Shown here one piece after another: positions 43,084 to 50,590 of a stretch of 64,000 nt of DNA. Made by a program: the position numbers and the translations under genes. Below the pieces are notes generated by a model, which saw only the letters and a list, made by a program, of their open reading frames with translations, was not told the DNA's origin and did not search any database. The stretch lies in assembly GCF_900112985.1 (NCBI RefSeq), contig NZ_FONS01000003.1:248001-312000 (forward strand). The letters run 5' to 3'. This DNA comes from Pedobacter antarcticus (lineage in GTDB: Bacteria > Bacteroidota > Bacteroidia > Sphingobacteriales > Sphingobacteriaceae). The stretch's first letter is position 1; each line of letters opens with the position of its first letter.

Positions 43084-43643
43084 TCGAGCAGCTGCATACC
43101 TTCGATGTGGAGCTTTTTATGCGCATCCACCGCGGATTATCCAATGGGTTTTTCGACTGGCTGCTGCCATTAACCAGAAACAGGTTTTTCTGGTCACCAT
43201 TGTATCTTTTCATCATTATATTCTGCATTAAAGAATATAAAAAAAGGGGATTGTATATTGTTGGAGGTGTGCTGCTCACATTTGCGATCGGAGATCTGAT
43301 TTCATCCAGGCTGATCAAACCCTTTATTTCCCGTATCAGGCCTTGCAATGAAATTACCCTTGCAGATGAGATTATCCGCCGGGTTCCCTGTGGAAGCGGT
43401 TTTAGTTTCCCCTCTGCACATGCCACTAACCATTTTGGAATCGCTATATTCCTGATCCTGGTTTTTTACCCGAAATGGAAGCCTATCCTCCCTATCGGCC
43501 TGGCCTGGGCTTTTATTATCTCCTTTGCACAGATCTATGTAGGTGTGCATTATCCTATAGACACCATAGCAGGAGCAGCACTGGGCACAAGTATAGGCCT
43601 GCTGACGTTTCAAATTTATAAATACGTTATCAAAAGATATTAA
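43080..43643 (+). CDS. PAP2 family phosphatase
   Basis: The 187-residue membrane protein has five or six helices and the PAP2 three-part site: KPFISRIRP (KxxxxxxRP), PSAHATN (PSxxH) and SFAQIYVGVHYPIDTIAG (SRxxxxxHxxxD, with Gln in place of the usual Arg at the second position: S-F-A-Q-IYVGVHYPID). Members remove phosphate from undecaprenyl pyrophosphate or phosphatidic acid. It overlaps the methyltransferase gene by 4 bases and touches the ZIP gene. Confidence 0.88.
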   Translation: MIEQLHTFDVELFMRIHRGLSNGFFDWLLPLTRNRFFWSPLYLFIIIFCIKEYKKRGLYIVGGVLLTFAIGDLISSRLIKPFISRIRPCNEITLADEIIRRVPCGSGFSFPSAHATNHFGIAIFLILVFYPKWKPILPIGLAWAFIISFAQIYVGVHYPIDTIAGAALGTSIGLLTFQIYKYVIKRY

Positions 43644-44380
43644 TGGAATCCTGGAAGCTGCTCGTTTTATTTTTATGTGCCTTTTTAGGGGGCTTAACTA
43701 TTTTCCTAGTCAGAAGTGATAAGTCAAAATTGCTAAAACTGATCCTTTCATTTAGTGGTGCATATCTTTTTGCCATTACAGTTTTACATCTGATTCCCGA
43801 TGCGTACAGCGGCCCTGACCATCAGCAAATAGGTATTTACATTCTGATCGGTTTTTTGCTGCAGGTACTGCTTGAACAATTTTCTGAAGGTGTAGAGCAC
43901 GGCCATATCCACAGTCATCACCATGAACAGGTTTTCCCATACGGAATTATGATCAGTTTGTGCCTTCATGCTTTTCTGGAGGGAATGCCTTTAGCCGCAG
44001 ATCAGCATAATGCACTTATATTTGGTATTGCACTGCATCATATTCCTGCAGCCTTTGCACTGGCAAGTATTCTGATGCAGAATAAATTCAAACCGGGAGG
44101 AATCGTGTTTTACTTAGCTGTGTTTGCTGTGATGGCTCCCCTTGGATTCTGGGTGAGCAATGGAATAAGTACCGGACGTATCGGTGGAATAGAGATCTAT
44201 TTCAATAAAATGATGGGTATTGTAATCGGTATTTTCCTACATATCTCCACCACTATCTTATTTGAATCCAGTGTTGACCATAAAGTAACAAGAAGAAAAA
44301 TGATAGCGGTATTATTAGGTATCGCTGTTGCATTGATCGGATATTATACCACAGGACAGGGGCATAGCCACGCGCATTAG
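43643..44380 (+). CDS. ZIP family zinc transporter
   Basis: The 245-residue protein has eight likely helices. The binuclear metal site appears as SLCLHAFLEGMPLA (helix 4) and ALHHIPAAFALAS (helix 5). A His-rich loop, VEHGHIHSHHHEQ (about 84-96), lies between helices 3 and 4, and the C-terminus is GHSHAH. ZIP proteins move zinc or other divalent metal into the cytosol. It shares one base with the PAP2 gene. Direct control by the Zur-like regulator at 6.5 kb is possible but no operator is visible nearby. Confidence 0.9.
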   Translation: MESWKLLVLFLCAFLGGLTIFLVRSDKSKLLKLILSFSGAYLFAITVLHLIPDAYSGPDHQQIGIYILIGFLLQVLLEQFSEGVEHGHIHSHHHEQVFPYGIMISLCLHAFLEGMPLAADQHNALIFGIALHHIPAAFALASILMQNKFKPGGIVFYLAVFAVMAPLGFWVSNGISTGRIGGIEIYFNKMMGIVIGIFLHISTTILFESSVDHKVTRRKMIAVLLGIAVALIGYYTTGQGHSHAH

Positions 44381-44829
44381 CCCCCTTTTGCTTTCTTTAG
44401 CAGCTGCACCAATTGCTCGGCCTCAACCGCAGTAAGATGAGAAGATAATACTCCCGACAGATTCAGATCCGCATCCATCCTGTCCAGTAAATCCAATCCT
44501 TTTTTACTAATCAGTATATCAACAGAGCGCTTATCTTTTGAATTTAGCCGCTTAACAACTAACTCTTTCTGAAGTAAACGTTCTACAATCCTCGAGGCGT
44601 CACACATCTTGTCCAGCATTTTACATCTCAACAGATTTATGGTTGACGGACTCGGGTACTGGCCACGTAATATTCTCAGCACATTAAATTGCTGTGCTGT
44701 AATTTCAAACGGCTGTACCGCATTTTTAAGTTGCTCACTGCACCAATTGTGGGTAAATGCAACGTTAACCATTGCTTCGTGGAAAACGCTTTCATAGCGT
44801 GGTAATCTGACCTCTTTTTCAATTTGCAT
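44377..44829 (-). CDS. MarR family transcriptional regulator
   Basis: The 150-residue winged-helix protein has the MarR core: ITAQQFNVLRILRGQ, CKMLDKMCDASRIVERLLQKELVVKRLNSKDKRSVDILISKKG (family D-x-R-hhxhxLT-xxG block, cited here in parts). The inducer is unknown. Its ATG overlaps the stop of the DUF5522 gene (TAATG), making it the last gene of the nusB-to-marR run, and its own end overlaps the converging ZIP gene by 4 bases. Confidence 0.88.
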   Translation of the reverse strand: MQIEKEVRLPRYESVFHEAMVNVAFTHNWCSEQLKNAVQPFEITAQQFNVLRILRGQYPSPSTINLLRCKMLDKMCDASRIVERLLQKELVVKRLNSKDKRSVDILISKKGLDLLDRMDADLNLSGVLSSHLTAVEAEQLVQLLKKAKGG

Positions 44830-45002
44830 TACTCGTCAATTTTGGCATCCTTGTCGGGATGTGTATCTTGTTTAGGTTTACCATAGTTCCAGGGGCAATG
44901 TCGGCATTTGTTTTTGCAGCAGTATCCCCTTTTCAGGTGATAGGCAGCAGTAAACACCATTAATCCATCTTCATTGAAATAAAAGTCAATGCCCTCTGTC
45001 AT
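44829..45002 (-). CDS. DUF5522 family small cysteine-rich protein
   Basis: This 57-residue gene fills an otherwise empty 170-bp gap. Its sequence begins MTEGIDFYFNEDGLMVFT and contains YHLKRGYCCKNKCRHCPWNYG: four cysteines in a CC-x3-C-x2-C pattern that may bind metal. The CRHCPW block is typical of the small DUF5522 family. Its start overlaps the stop of the MBL exonuclease gene and its stop overlaps the marR start, both as TAATG, which strongly supports translation. Function is unknown. Confidence 0.85.
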   Translation of the reverse strand: MTEGIDFYFNEDGLMVFTAAYHLKRGYCCKNKCRHCPWNYGKPKQDTHPDKDAKIDE

Positions 45003-45943
45003 TAATTAAGCAATTTAACAATTAAATTGTTTACATAATAATCCTGCAATTGAGACCCGTTTCCATGTATTGTCCAGACTTCTGACGGTTTTATCTGATC
45101 GATTGTATAGATGATATCGTTCCAGTCCACATGATCAGAGATCAAAAGTTCCATTCCGTTACTCCGCTGGAGGTTCTTCCATCCACTTGCAAATACCCTG
45201 ATCACATTAACCGCACGGATATAGCTTCTGAAGACTAAAGGAGGTACAAGATAAATCAGGTTTTCCTGATTATTCTTCATTACCTTTCTATCATAGACCT
45301 CATAATTGCCCAGACTGAATCCTTCCTGTTCATAGATCCGGACAAAAGGAATAATATTATGATGTACCAGAATACGCTTTTCAGGGCAAAAATCATTAAT
45401 CATGCGAATCAGACGCTGGCTTTTACCTAAGGCATAAGCACCAAGCATAATATTACCAGTCGTTGTACTCAATTTACGAATCTCCTGTTCCGGATCCGGA
45501 TGTAATACTTCAGGATCTGCAAAAGTAGTCTCGGTAATTAGTACATCTGCCATAGGAAAAACTATAGGTTCGCAAGTAGGATCCGGTTGCAGCTTATAAT
45601 CACCAGTATACAAATAAGATACCCCTTTATATTCCATCAGCACCATTGCTGATCCCAGCATATGGCCGGCAGACAAAAATGTAATTTTCACATCATTCAA
45701 TGTAAAAGATTCATTAAAATCAATCAGATGAAATTCACCGGCAGCAAATTTTTTATACCGGTGCAACATAAATAAAGAAGTAGGTTTGGTACAGTATACA
45801 TTTTGATTACCACTCACTGCGTGATCGCCATGTGCATGTGAAATCACGGCATCCCTGACCATCTCTTTAGGATCAAGGTAGAACTTTCCGTAGCTGCAAT
45901 ACAGCCCGGTTGTGGTTAAAACCACAAAATCGTTTAATATCAT
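45002..45943 (-). CDS. MBL-fold exonuclease (ligase-associated / mRNA 3'-end processing-like)
   Basis: The 313-residue metallo-beta-lactamase-fold protein has SHAHGDHAVSG (motif 2), SAGHMLGSAMV (motif 3), YLYTGDY (motif 4) and C-terminal LLISDHVDW with TIHGNG, the beta-CASP-like pattern of DNA exonucleases that accompany ATP-dependent ligases. No ligase or Lhr helicase gene is nearby; instead it lies between coaE and DUF5522. It should cut nucleic acid using two zinc ions; the natural substrate is uncertain. It overlaps coaE by 4 bases. Confidence 0.82.
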   Translation of the reverse strand: MILNDFVVLTTTGLYCSYGKFYLDPKEMVRDAVISHAHGDHAVSGNQNVYCTKPTSLFMLHRYKKFAAGEFHLIDFNESFTLNDVKITFLSAGHMLGSAMVLMEYKGVSYLYTGDYKLQPDPTCEPIVFPMADVLITETTFADPEVLHPDPEQEIRKLSTTTGNIMLGAYALGKSQRLIRMINDFCPEKRILVHHNIIPFVRIYEQEGFSLGNYEVYDRKVMKNNQENLIYLVPPLVFRSYIRAVNVIRVFASGWKNLQRSNGMELLISDHVDWNDIIYTIDQIKPSEVWTIHGNGSQLQDYYVNNLIVKLLN

Positions 45944-46536
45944 TTAGAATTTTTCGCTATAAATTGTTGGTGCAGATCGAGCACCTGTAAGATAACCGAT
46001 GTAGAATCATCGTTGTGTATTATGTGGTCGGCCATTTCAAGTTTCTTCTTTTCAGGCCATTGTTTATCCATTCGTGCCATAATCTGGGCTCGGCTAAGCC
46101 CATCTCTTTTTTCTACCCAGGACAACCTGGATTCCAGCGGAGCGGTAACCACCACGTTAAGATCGCATTGCCGATAAGAACCACTTTCAAAAAGCAGTGC
46201 TGCCTCTTTAAGCAGGTAAGGCAGTGAAATATCCTGTATCCCGGCCCAGCTGTCAAAAGCACGCGCTACGGCCGGATGTACTAATGCATTGAGTTTTTTT
46301 AGTTCTGCCTCGTCCTGGAAAACTATTGCTGAGATATGTTTATTATTAAGCGCACCACTCTCCAGGTAACTCTCTTCGCCGAATGTACTTATTACGCCAG
46401 ATACCAGTTCTACGTCACTAACCATAATTTGTTTGGCGACAGTATCTGCATAAAAAACAGGGATACCCAATGTTTCAAAAACACGGCAAACTGTACTTTT
46501 TCCACTCCCTATCCCGCCAGTTATTCCTATTTTCAT
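45940..46536 (-). CDS. coaE: Dephospho-CoA kinase
   Basis: CoaE performs the last step of coenzyme A synthesis. The 198-residue protein begins MKIGITGGIGSGKSTV (P-loop, about 7-15), has FYADTVAKQIM (D-x-h-a), LLKEAALLFESG and VVTAPLESRLSWVEKRDG with the lid. Length and all motifs are normal. It follows the YbbR-like gene by 9 bases and overlaps the MBL exonuclease gene. Confidence 0.95.
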   Translation of the reverse strand: MKIGITGGIGSGKSTVCRVFETLGIPVFYADTVAKQIMVSDVELVSGVISTFGEESYLESGALNNKHISAIVFQDEAELKKLNALVHPAVARAFDSWAGIQDISLPYLLKEAALLFESGSYRQCDLNVVVTAPLESRLSWVEKRDGLSRAQIMARMDKQWPEKKKLEMADHIIHNDDSTSVILQVLDLHQQFIAKNSK

Positions 46537-46545
46537 TTGTATGAT

Positions 46546-47493
46546 CTATTTTTCGATAATAAAATCCACCTTACCTGGCGTAAGCATAACCTTTTTGCAG
46601 TACTCTGGGAATCTGGTCAACCGCACCGTCAGTTGGCCATGGTGGTTTTCCTTCCATTCATTCAAATCAACTGCAGCTTCGATAAAATCTTCATTAACCT
46701 GCTGATAGCTTGACAAGGCAACTAAAAATGTCACTTTTACCTTTTTAGGGAAAAGTTTCACATTGTAGAATTCCTTATTGTTTAATATTTTCAACGGAAC
46801 TTCGACCGTCTTTTCTGTAAACTCATCCACGGGGAGCCTCACTTCGACCACTCCGGGGAAGACGCTGATGTTTTTCATTACATTTTGCTTCACCGCAATC
46901 CTGCTAACCCGGTTACTATGAATATCCTGTAGACGGAGCGTATCCGTTTTCCAGAAATCTATTTTCTCCAGCTCCTCCTGCGGACCAGAAACCGTAACAT
47001 AATTCGGTGTAAATTCTATCGGTCCTGAAATATCAAACTGCCTGGAGAACTTAAGATCAGGAACCAAAACTACAGGCACCTTTTTAACGGTTCTCTTAGA
47101 AAAATCAAAATAGAGGGTATCGGGTCTTACAGATATAATTTTCTGGGAGGTTTCCAGCTGGTTATTAACTGCATATAGCTGTTCCGAGAACAAAACGTAG
47201 TTTCTGTTATTTAGTTTATCCAGGCTGATACTAATATATTGGGGGTTAATCCTCAGCCGGGCAAATAATAATTGCCAGCCGGTTCCTTCTACTAAAAGAT
47301 CGACTGTATCTGACTGCAGTGGATGAAATGCTTTTTTCTGAGGGAAATTCTTATACATCAGCACAGTTTTTGCCGTGTATACGTATTTATTATTGAGGGC
47401 AAGGAATAACCACCCCGCGATTGCCAGCAGCACACAAGTAAGCAGCACCAAGAAACGTTTCCGCTCTATTTTTGTCAGTTTAATGAATGGCAT
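46546..47493 (-). CDS. YbbR/CdaR-like domain protein
   Basis: The 315-residue protein has one N-terminal membrane helix (about 14-35) and a periplasmic beta-rich region with YbbR-like repeats (FTPNYVTVSGPQEELEKIDF and KTVEVPLKILNN). In Firmicutes such proteins regulate the di-AMP cyclase CdaA, but no cdaA gene is adjacent here, so that link is unproven. It lies between yajC and coaE, after a terminator-like hairpin (47521-47553), so it may have its own promoter or depend on read-through. Confidence 0.8.
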   Translation of the reverse strand: MPFIKLTKIERKRFLVLLTCVLLAIAGWLFLALNNKYVYTAKTVLMYKNFPQKKAFHPLQSDTVDLLVEGTGWQLLFARLRINPQYISISLDKLNNRNYVLFSEQLYAVNNQLETSQKIISVRPDTLYFDFSKRTVKKVPVVLVPDLKFSRQFDISGPIEFTPNYVTVSGPQEELEKIDFWKTDTLRLQDIHSNRVSRIAVKQNVMKNISVFPGVVEVRLPVDEFTEKTVEVPLKILNNKEFYNVKLFPKKVKVTFLVALSSYQQVNEDFIEAAVDLNEWKENHHGQLTVRLTRFPEYCKKVMLTPGKVDFIIEK

Positions 47494-47520
47494 GGCTGAA
47501 AGTAATCAAATTTAATAAAA

Positions 47521-47553
47521 CAAAAAAGCCGCACCAATACTGGAGCGGCTTTT
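47521..47553 (-). terminator. Terminator within the nusB operon, after yajC
   Basis: AAAAGCCGC and GCGGCTTTT pair around 12 bases with extra T residues on the minus strand. It lies between yajC and the YbbR-like gene and may attenuate the downstream genes. Confidence 0.78.
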
Positions 47554-47568
47554 ACTAATAGCATTAAA

Positions 47569-47886
47569 TTAAGCTTTTGGCAACTCTGTAGAAGCTTTTG
47601 TAGCATCAAGCGAGATTGCAGACTTATCAAAGCGGATTTTAGTTCCACCCTCAACTTCAATTAAGAATGTTAATTCATTCATATCAACGATTCTGCCGTG
47701 GATACCAGCTGTGGTCACTATTTTATCACCTTTTTTCAGGTCAGCAACTAATTTTTTGTGATCTTTTGCTTTTTTTACCTGAGGTCTGATCATGAAGAAA
47801 TAGAAAACAACCATGATTAAAACCATTGGAACCAGGGTGCTCAGCATGCTGCTTTGGCCTGCTTGTAAAATTACTGTAGCTGTCAT
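47569..47886 (-). CDS. yajC: Preprotein translocase subunit YajC
   Basis: The 105-residue protein has one membrane helix (about 13-35), the conserved FYFFMIRPQVKKAKDHKKL segment and GDKIVTTAGIHGRIV, the YajC signature. It is an accessory of SecDF-YidC in the inner membrane; secDF is elsewhere in this window (30.8 kb). It follows the DUF1573 gene by 24 bases. Confidence 0.95.
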   Translation of the reverse strand: MTATVILQAGQSSMLSTLVPMVLIMVVFYFFMIRPQVKKAKDHKKLVADLKKGDKIVTTAGIHGRIVDMNELTFLIEVEGGTKIRFDKSAISLDATKASTELPKA

Positions 47887-47910
47887 AAAATTATTATATT
47901 GAAAAATAAA

Positions 47911-48393
47911 TTATTTAGAACCAACTTCCTTCACGTCACCAATCATGTGAACTTCAGAAATTGACGGGTTTGCATTAGAAGTGATTGTGATGATTTTATC
48001 CTGTAATCCTATTTTACCTGCACTATTAAATACAACTTTGATCACTCCTGTTTCACCTGGTTTAATAGGTGCAGTAGGTTTTTCAGGAACTGTACAGCCA
48101 CAAGTAGCTGTTGCATTCGTGATTATCAAAGGAGTTTTTCCTGTATTTTTGAATTTAAATTCATGTGTTGCAGACTCCCCTTGCTGAATAGCGCCGAAAT
48201 TATGCAACCCTTGTTCAAAACTCATCACAGGAGCATCAGGTGAAGCCACTGCATTTACCGTTTGTCCAGGTGCCGCTTCAGCATGCGCTGCGTGATCATG
48301 ACCTTCATGACTATCATGTGCAGCTTCCGGTTGAGATTGTTGACAAGCTGTAAAAGCAAAAGCCGCAATGGCCATTAATACAATTTTCTTCAT
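47911..48393 (-). CDS. DUF1573 lipoprotein
   Basis: The 160-residue protein starts MKKIVLMAIAAFAFTAC, a lipoprotein signal with Cys at about residue 17. A His/Ala-rich stretch (AHDSHEGHDHAAHAE) follows, then an immunoglobulin-like DUF1573 domain with NFGAIQQGESATHEFKFKNTG and ATATCGCTVPEKPTAP (cited in parts). The domain is frequent in this phylum and of unknown function. An ATG at 48411 overlaps nusB, but the one at 48393 gives a normal signal. Confidence 0.85.
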   Translation of the reverse strand: MKKIVLMAIAAFAFTACQQSQPEAAHDSHEGHDHAAHAEAAPGQTVNAVASPDAPVMSFEQGLHNFGAIQQGESATHEFKFKNTGKTPLIITNATATCGCTVPEKPTAPIKPGETGVIKVVFNSAGKIGLQDKIITITSNANPSISEVHMIGDVKEVGSK

Positions 48394-48403
48394 GGAATTA
48401 ATT

Positions 48404-49354
48404 TTATTCATCTATTAAACCGCGGCCTATTTTTTTAATACTGTTTGTACGTTTCAGGTCGCCTAAAATTTTGTCCAAGATACCGTTAATAAATGAATTA
48501 CTTTTCGGAGTACTGTAATCTTTTGATAGATCAAGATACTCATTAATCGTCACTTTAACTGGAATGGAAGGGAAATTCAGCAATTCACAGATAGCCATTT
48601 TCATTAAGATTGTATCCATGAGGGCTATCCTTTCAGATTCCCAGTTTTTGGTTCTTTCGGCAATAAGCTCCTGGTATTCTTTATTATTTTTGACAGTATA
48701 AACAAATAGATTTTCAACGAATTTGCTATCTTCTTTCCAGTCTCCGCTAATTGGGGTAAGCTTATTCTGGAACGGGTCTTCTGAAACAAAATTCTTTAAT
48801 GTTTTAGCAACCATTCCCTGCATTACTTCTTTGTCAACAGACCAGTTTATAAAACGGTCTTCAAAAGCCTGGATAATATTCTGACTTTTCAGGATAATTT
48901 TACGGAAGATAAATTTGATGATTTCTTTAGAACCTTCCAGACTTTCATCGGGATCGTTCAGATAGGCCGTGTATTCAGGCGTAGTTTTAAGTTTATTGTA
49001 GATTGTACGGATAAACTCAGGATCTGCATGCCAGTTAATCTGGTATTTATTTACAGCAGATTTAAATTCAGGATTTCCCTGCAGGAGCACGATGAATTTA
49101 TTGTGCAATAATTTCTTATTCGGATTCAGGTCATCCGCAGTAGGAAAATGTTTGTGAGATCTTTCGATGGCGTCGATTTCTGTATATTCCGTGATTTCTG
49201 AAAGTAATGCCAGCATTCTGACATACATTTCATACACCTGGTCAATACTGTGCATGACCTCTTTCTTTGCAGAAATAAGATCTTTCTTCTCTGTCATTTG
49301 CCACGCAAAGATATTTTGCAGGACTTTGATTCTTAAGTGCCTTCTATTTAACAT
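48404..49354 (-). CDS. nusB: Transcription antitermination factor NusB, long form
   Basis: The 316-residue protein is much longer than E. coli NusB (about 140). It begins MLNRRHLRIKVLQNIFAWQ, the NusB first helix, has a long middle region, and ends with the canonical half: MAICELLNFPSIPVKVTINEYLDLSKDYSTPKSNSFINGILD (cited in parts), as in NusB. The extended form is usual in Bacteroidota. NusB binds boxA RNA with NusE in rRNA antitermination. It heads the operon that runs to marR. Confidence 0.92.
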   Translation of the reverse strand: MLNRRHLRIKVLQNIFAWQMTEKKDLISAKKEVMHSIDQVYEMYVRMLALLSEITEYTEIDAIERSHKHFPTADDLNPNKKLLHNKFIVLLQGNPEFKSAVNKYQINWHADPEFIRTIYNKLKTTPEYTAYLNDPDESLEGSKEIIKFIFRKIILKSQNIIQAFEDRFINWSVDKEVMQGMVAKTLKNFVSEDPFQNKLTPISGDWKEDSKFVENLFVYTVKNNKEYQELIAERTKNWESERIALMDTILMKMAICELLNFPSIPVKVTINEYLDLSKDYSTPKSNSFINGILDKILGDLKRTNSIKKIGRGLIDE

Positions 49355-49388
49355 GAATGTAAGAACGATTTGGTATAAATACCGGTTA

Positions 49389-50477
49389 TTAAAATGATGA
49401 TTTTATTTTTTTGATGTCTATTATTCTTTGTTCAGCTATCCGGTTTGCTGCCAGGATAGTTGGGATATTATCTGTTTTGGATAAACGTATTACGTTTCTG
49501 GTTGCCTCGTAAATATTTTCAGTCAGCTGCATAGTTCTTTTCTTTCCAAAACCTGTCAGTTCTGAATAACAATTAATCAATCCACCTGCATTGATCAGGT
49601 AATCAGGCGCAAAAAGTATATTCTTTTCAAGCAATAACTGACCGTTTGCCTGTTCATCTGCCAGCTGGTTGTTTGCAGAACCTGCAATAATTGCAAATTT
49701 CATTTTCGGAATAGTTCTCTCGTTTACTGTAGCACCCAGAGCACATGGAGCGTAGATATCTGCATCAAGACCGAAAATTTTGTCTGCGCTTACAGGCTTA
49801 GCTTTATACTTCCTGGCCACCTCAGCAAGCCTTTCCTCATTAATGTCGCTGATAAATACCTCTACATTATCTTTTCTGAGCAATTCTACCAGCTGTTCGC
49901 CGACATTACCGATTCCCTGAACGACCACAGAACGGCCAGCCAGAATATCGGTACCAAAAACTTCCTTTACACAGGCTTTGATTCCGAGGTAAACGCCTTT
50001 AGCAGTAGTTGGAGAAGGGTCGCCCATTCCACCGATAGATTCAGGAACCCCGGTAACATGTTTGGTCTCCATACGAATGTATTCCATGTCTTTGGTCGTT
50101 GTACCCAAATCTTCGGCAGTGATATATTCACCATTTAGATTTTGGATAAAACGGCCGTAACTACGCATCATGGCTTCAGATTTCCCTTTACGGGAATCAC
50201 CTATGATTACCGCCTTACCACCACCCAGGTTTAAACCCGTAATAGCGGCTTTGTAAGTCATACTTCTTGACAAACGCAAAACATCCTGCAACGCTTCATT
50301 CTCTGTAGCATAACTCCACATCCTGGTTCCACCCAGAGCTGGTCCGAGTGTAGTATCATGAATAGCAATAATGGCTTTTAATCCGGTGTCAGGATCATTA
50401 CAAAAAACAACCTTTTTATGCCCAAGGGCACTGAGCTGATCTAAAATTGAGTTTACCGCAGAACTATTACCAGTCAT
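49389..50477 (-). CDS. Glu/Leu/Phe/Val dehydrogenase family (leucine dehydrogenase type)
   Basis: The 362-residue protein has substrate lysines in LGGTRMWSY...MTYKAAITGLNLGGGKAVI (cited in parts) and the NAD-binding GIGNVGEQLVELL loop (about 180-192), and C-terminal YLINAGGLINCYSE. Length is nearer to leucine/valine dehydrogenase than to glutamate dehydrogenase (about 420-450). It would interconvert branched amino acids and keto acids with NAD. The frame is open to 50525; the ATG at 50477 is chosen, 27 bases after a TAGTTTTG box (50504-50511). Confidence 0.88.
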   Translation of the reverse strand: MTGNSSAVNSILDQLSALGHKKVVFCNDPDTGLKAIIAIHDTTLGPALGGTRMWSYATENEALQDVLRLSRSMTYKAAITGLNLGGGKAVIIGDSRKGKSEAMMRSYGRFIQNLNGEYITAEDLGTTTKDMEYIRMETKHVTGVPESIGGMGDPSPTTAKGVYLGIKACVKEVFGTDILAGRSVVVQGIGNVGEQLVELLRKDNVEVFISDINEERLAEVARKYKAKPVSADKIFGLDADIYAPCALGATVNERTIPKMKFAIIAGSANNQLADEQANGQLLLEKNILFAPDYLINAGGLINCYSELTGFGKKRTMQLTENIYEATRNVIRLSKTDNIPTILAANRIAEQRIIDIKKIKSSF

Positions 50478-50503
50478 AAGAAATGTGTTTATCAGACAGG
50501 CCG

Positions 50504-50511
50504 CAAAACTA
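50504..50511 (-). promoter_or_regulatory. -7 promoter box of the amino acid dehydrogenase gene
   Basis: On the minus strand TAGTTTTG matches TAnnTTTG and lies 26 bases before the ATG at 50477; no clear -33 TTTG. Confidence 0.45.
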
Positions 50512-50590
50512 ACGATAAAAAACATTAATTACATTGTTTTAACGAAACAGTTTACAAAAATCATACTCAATTGGCTAACTTTACCAGCTC

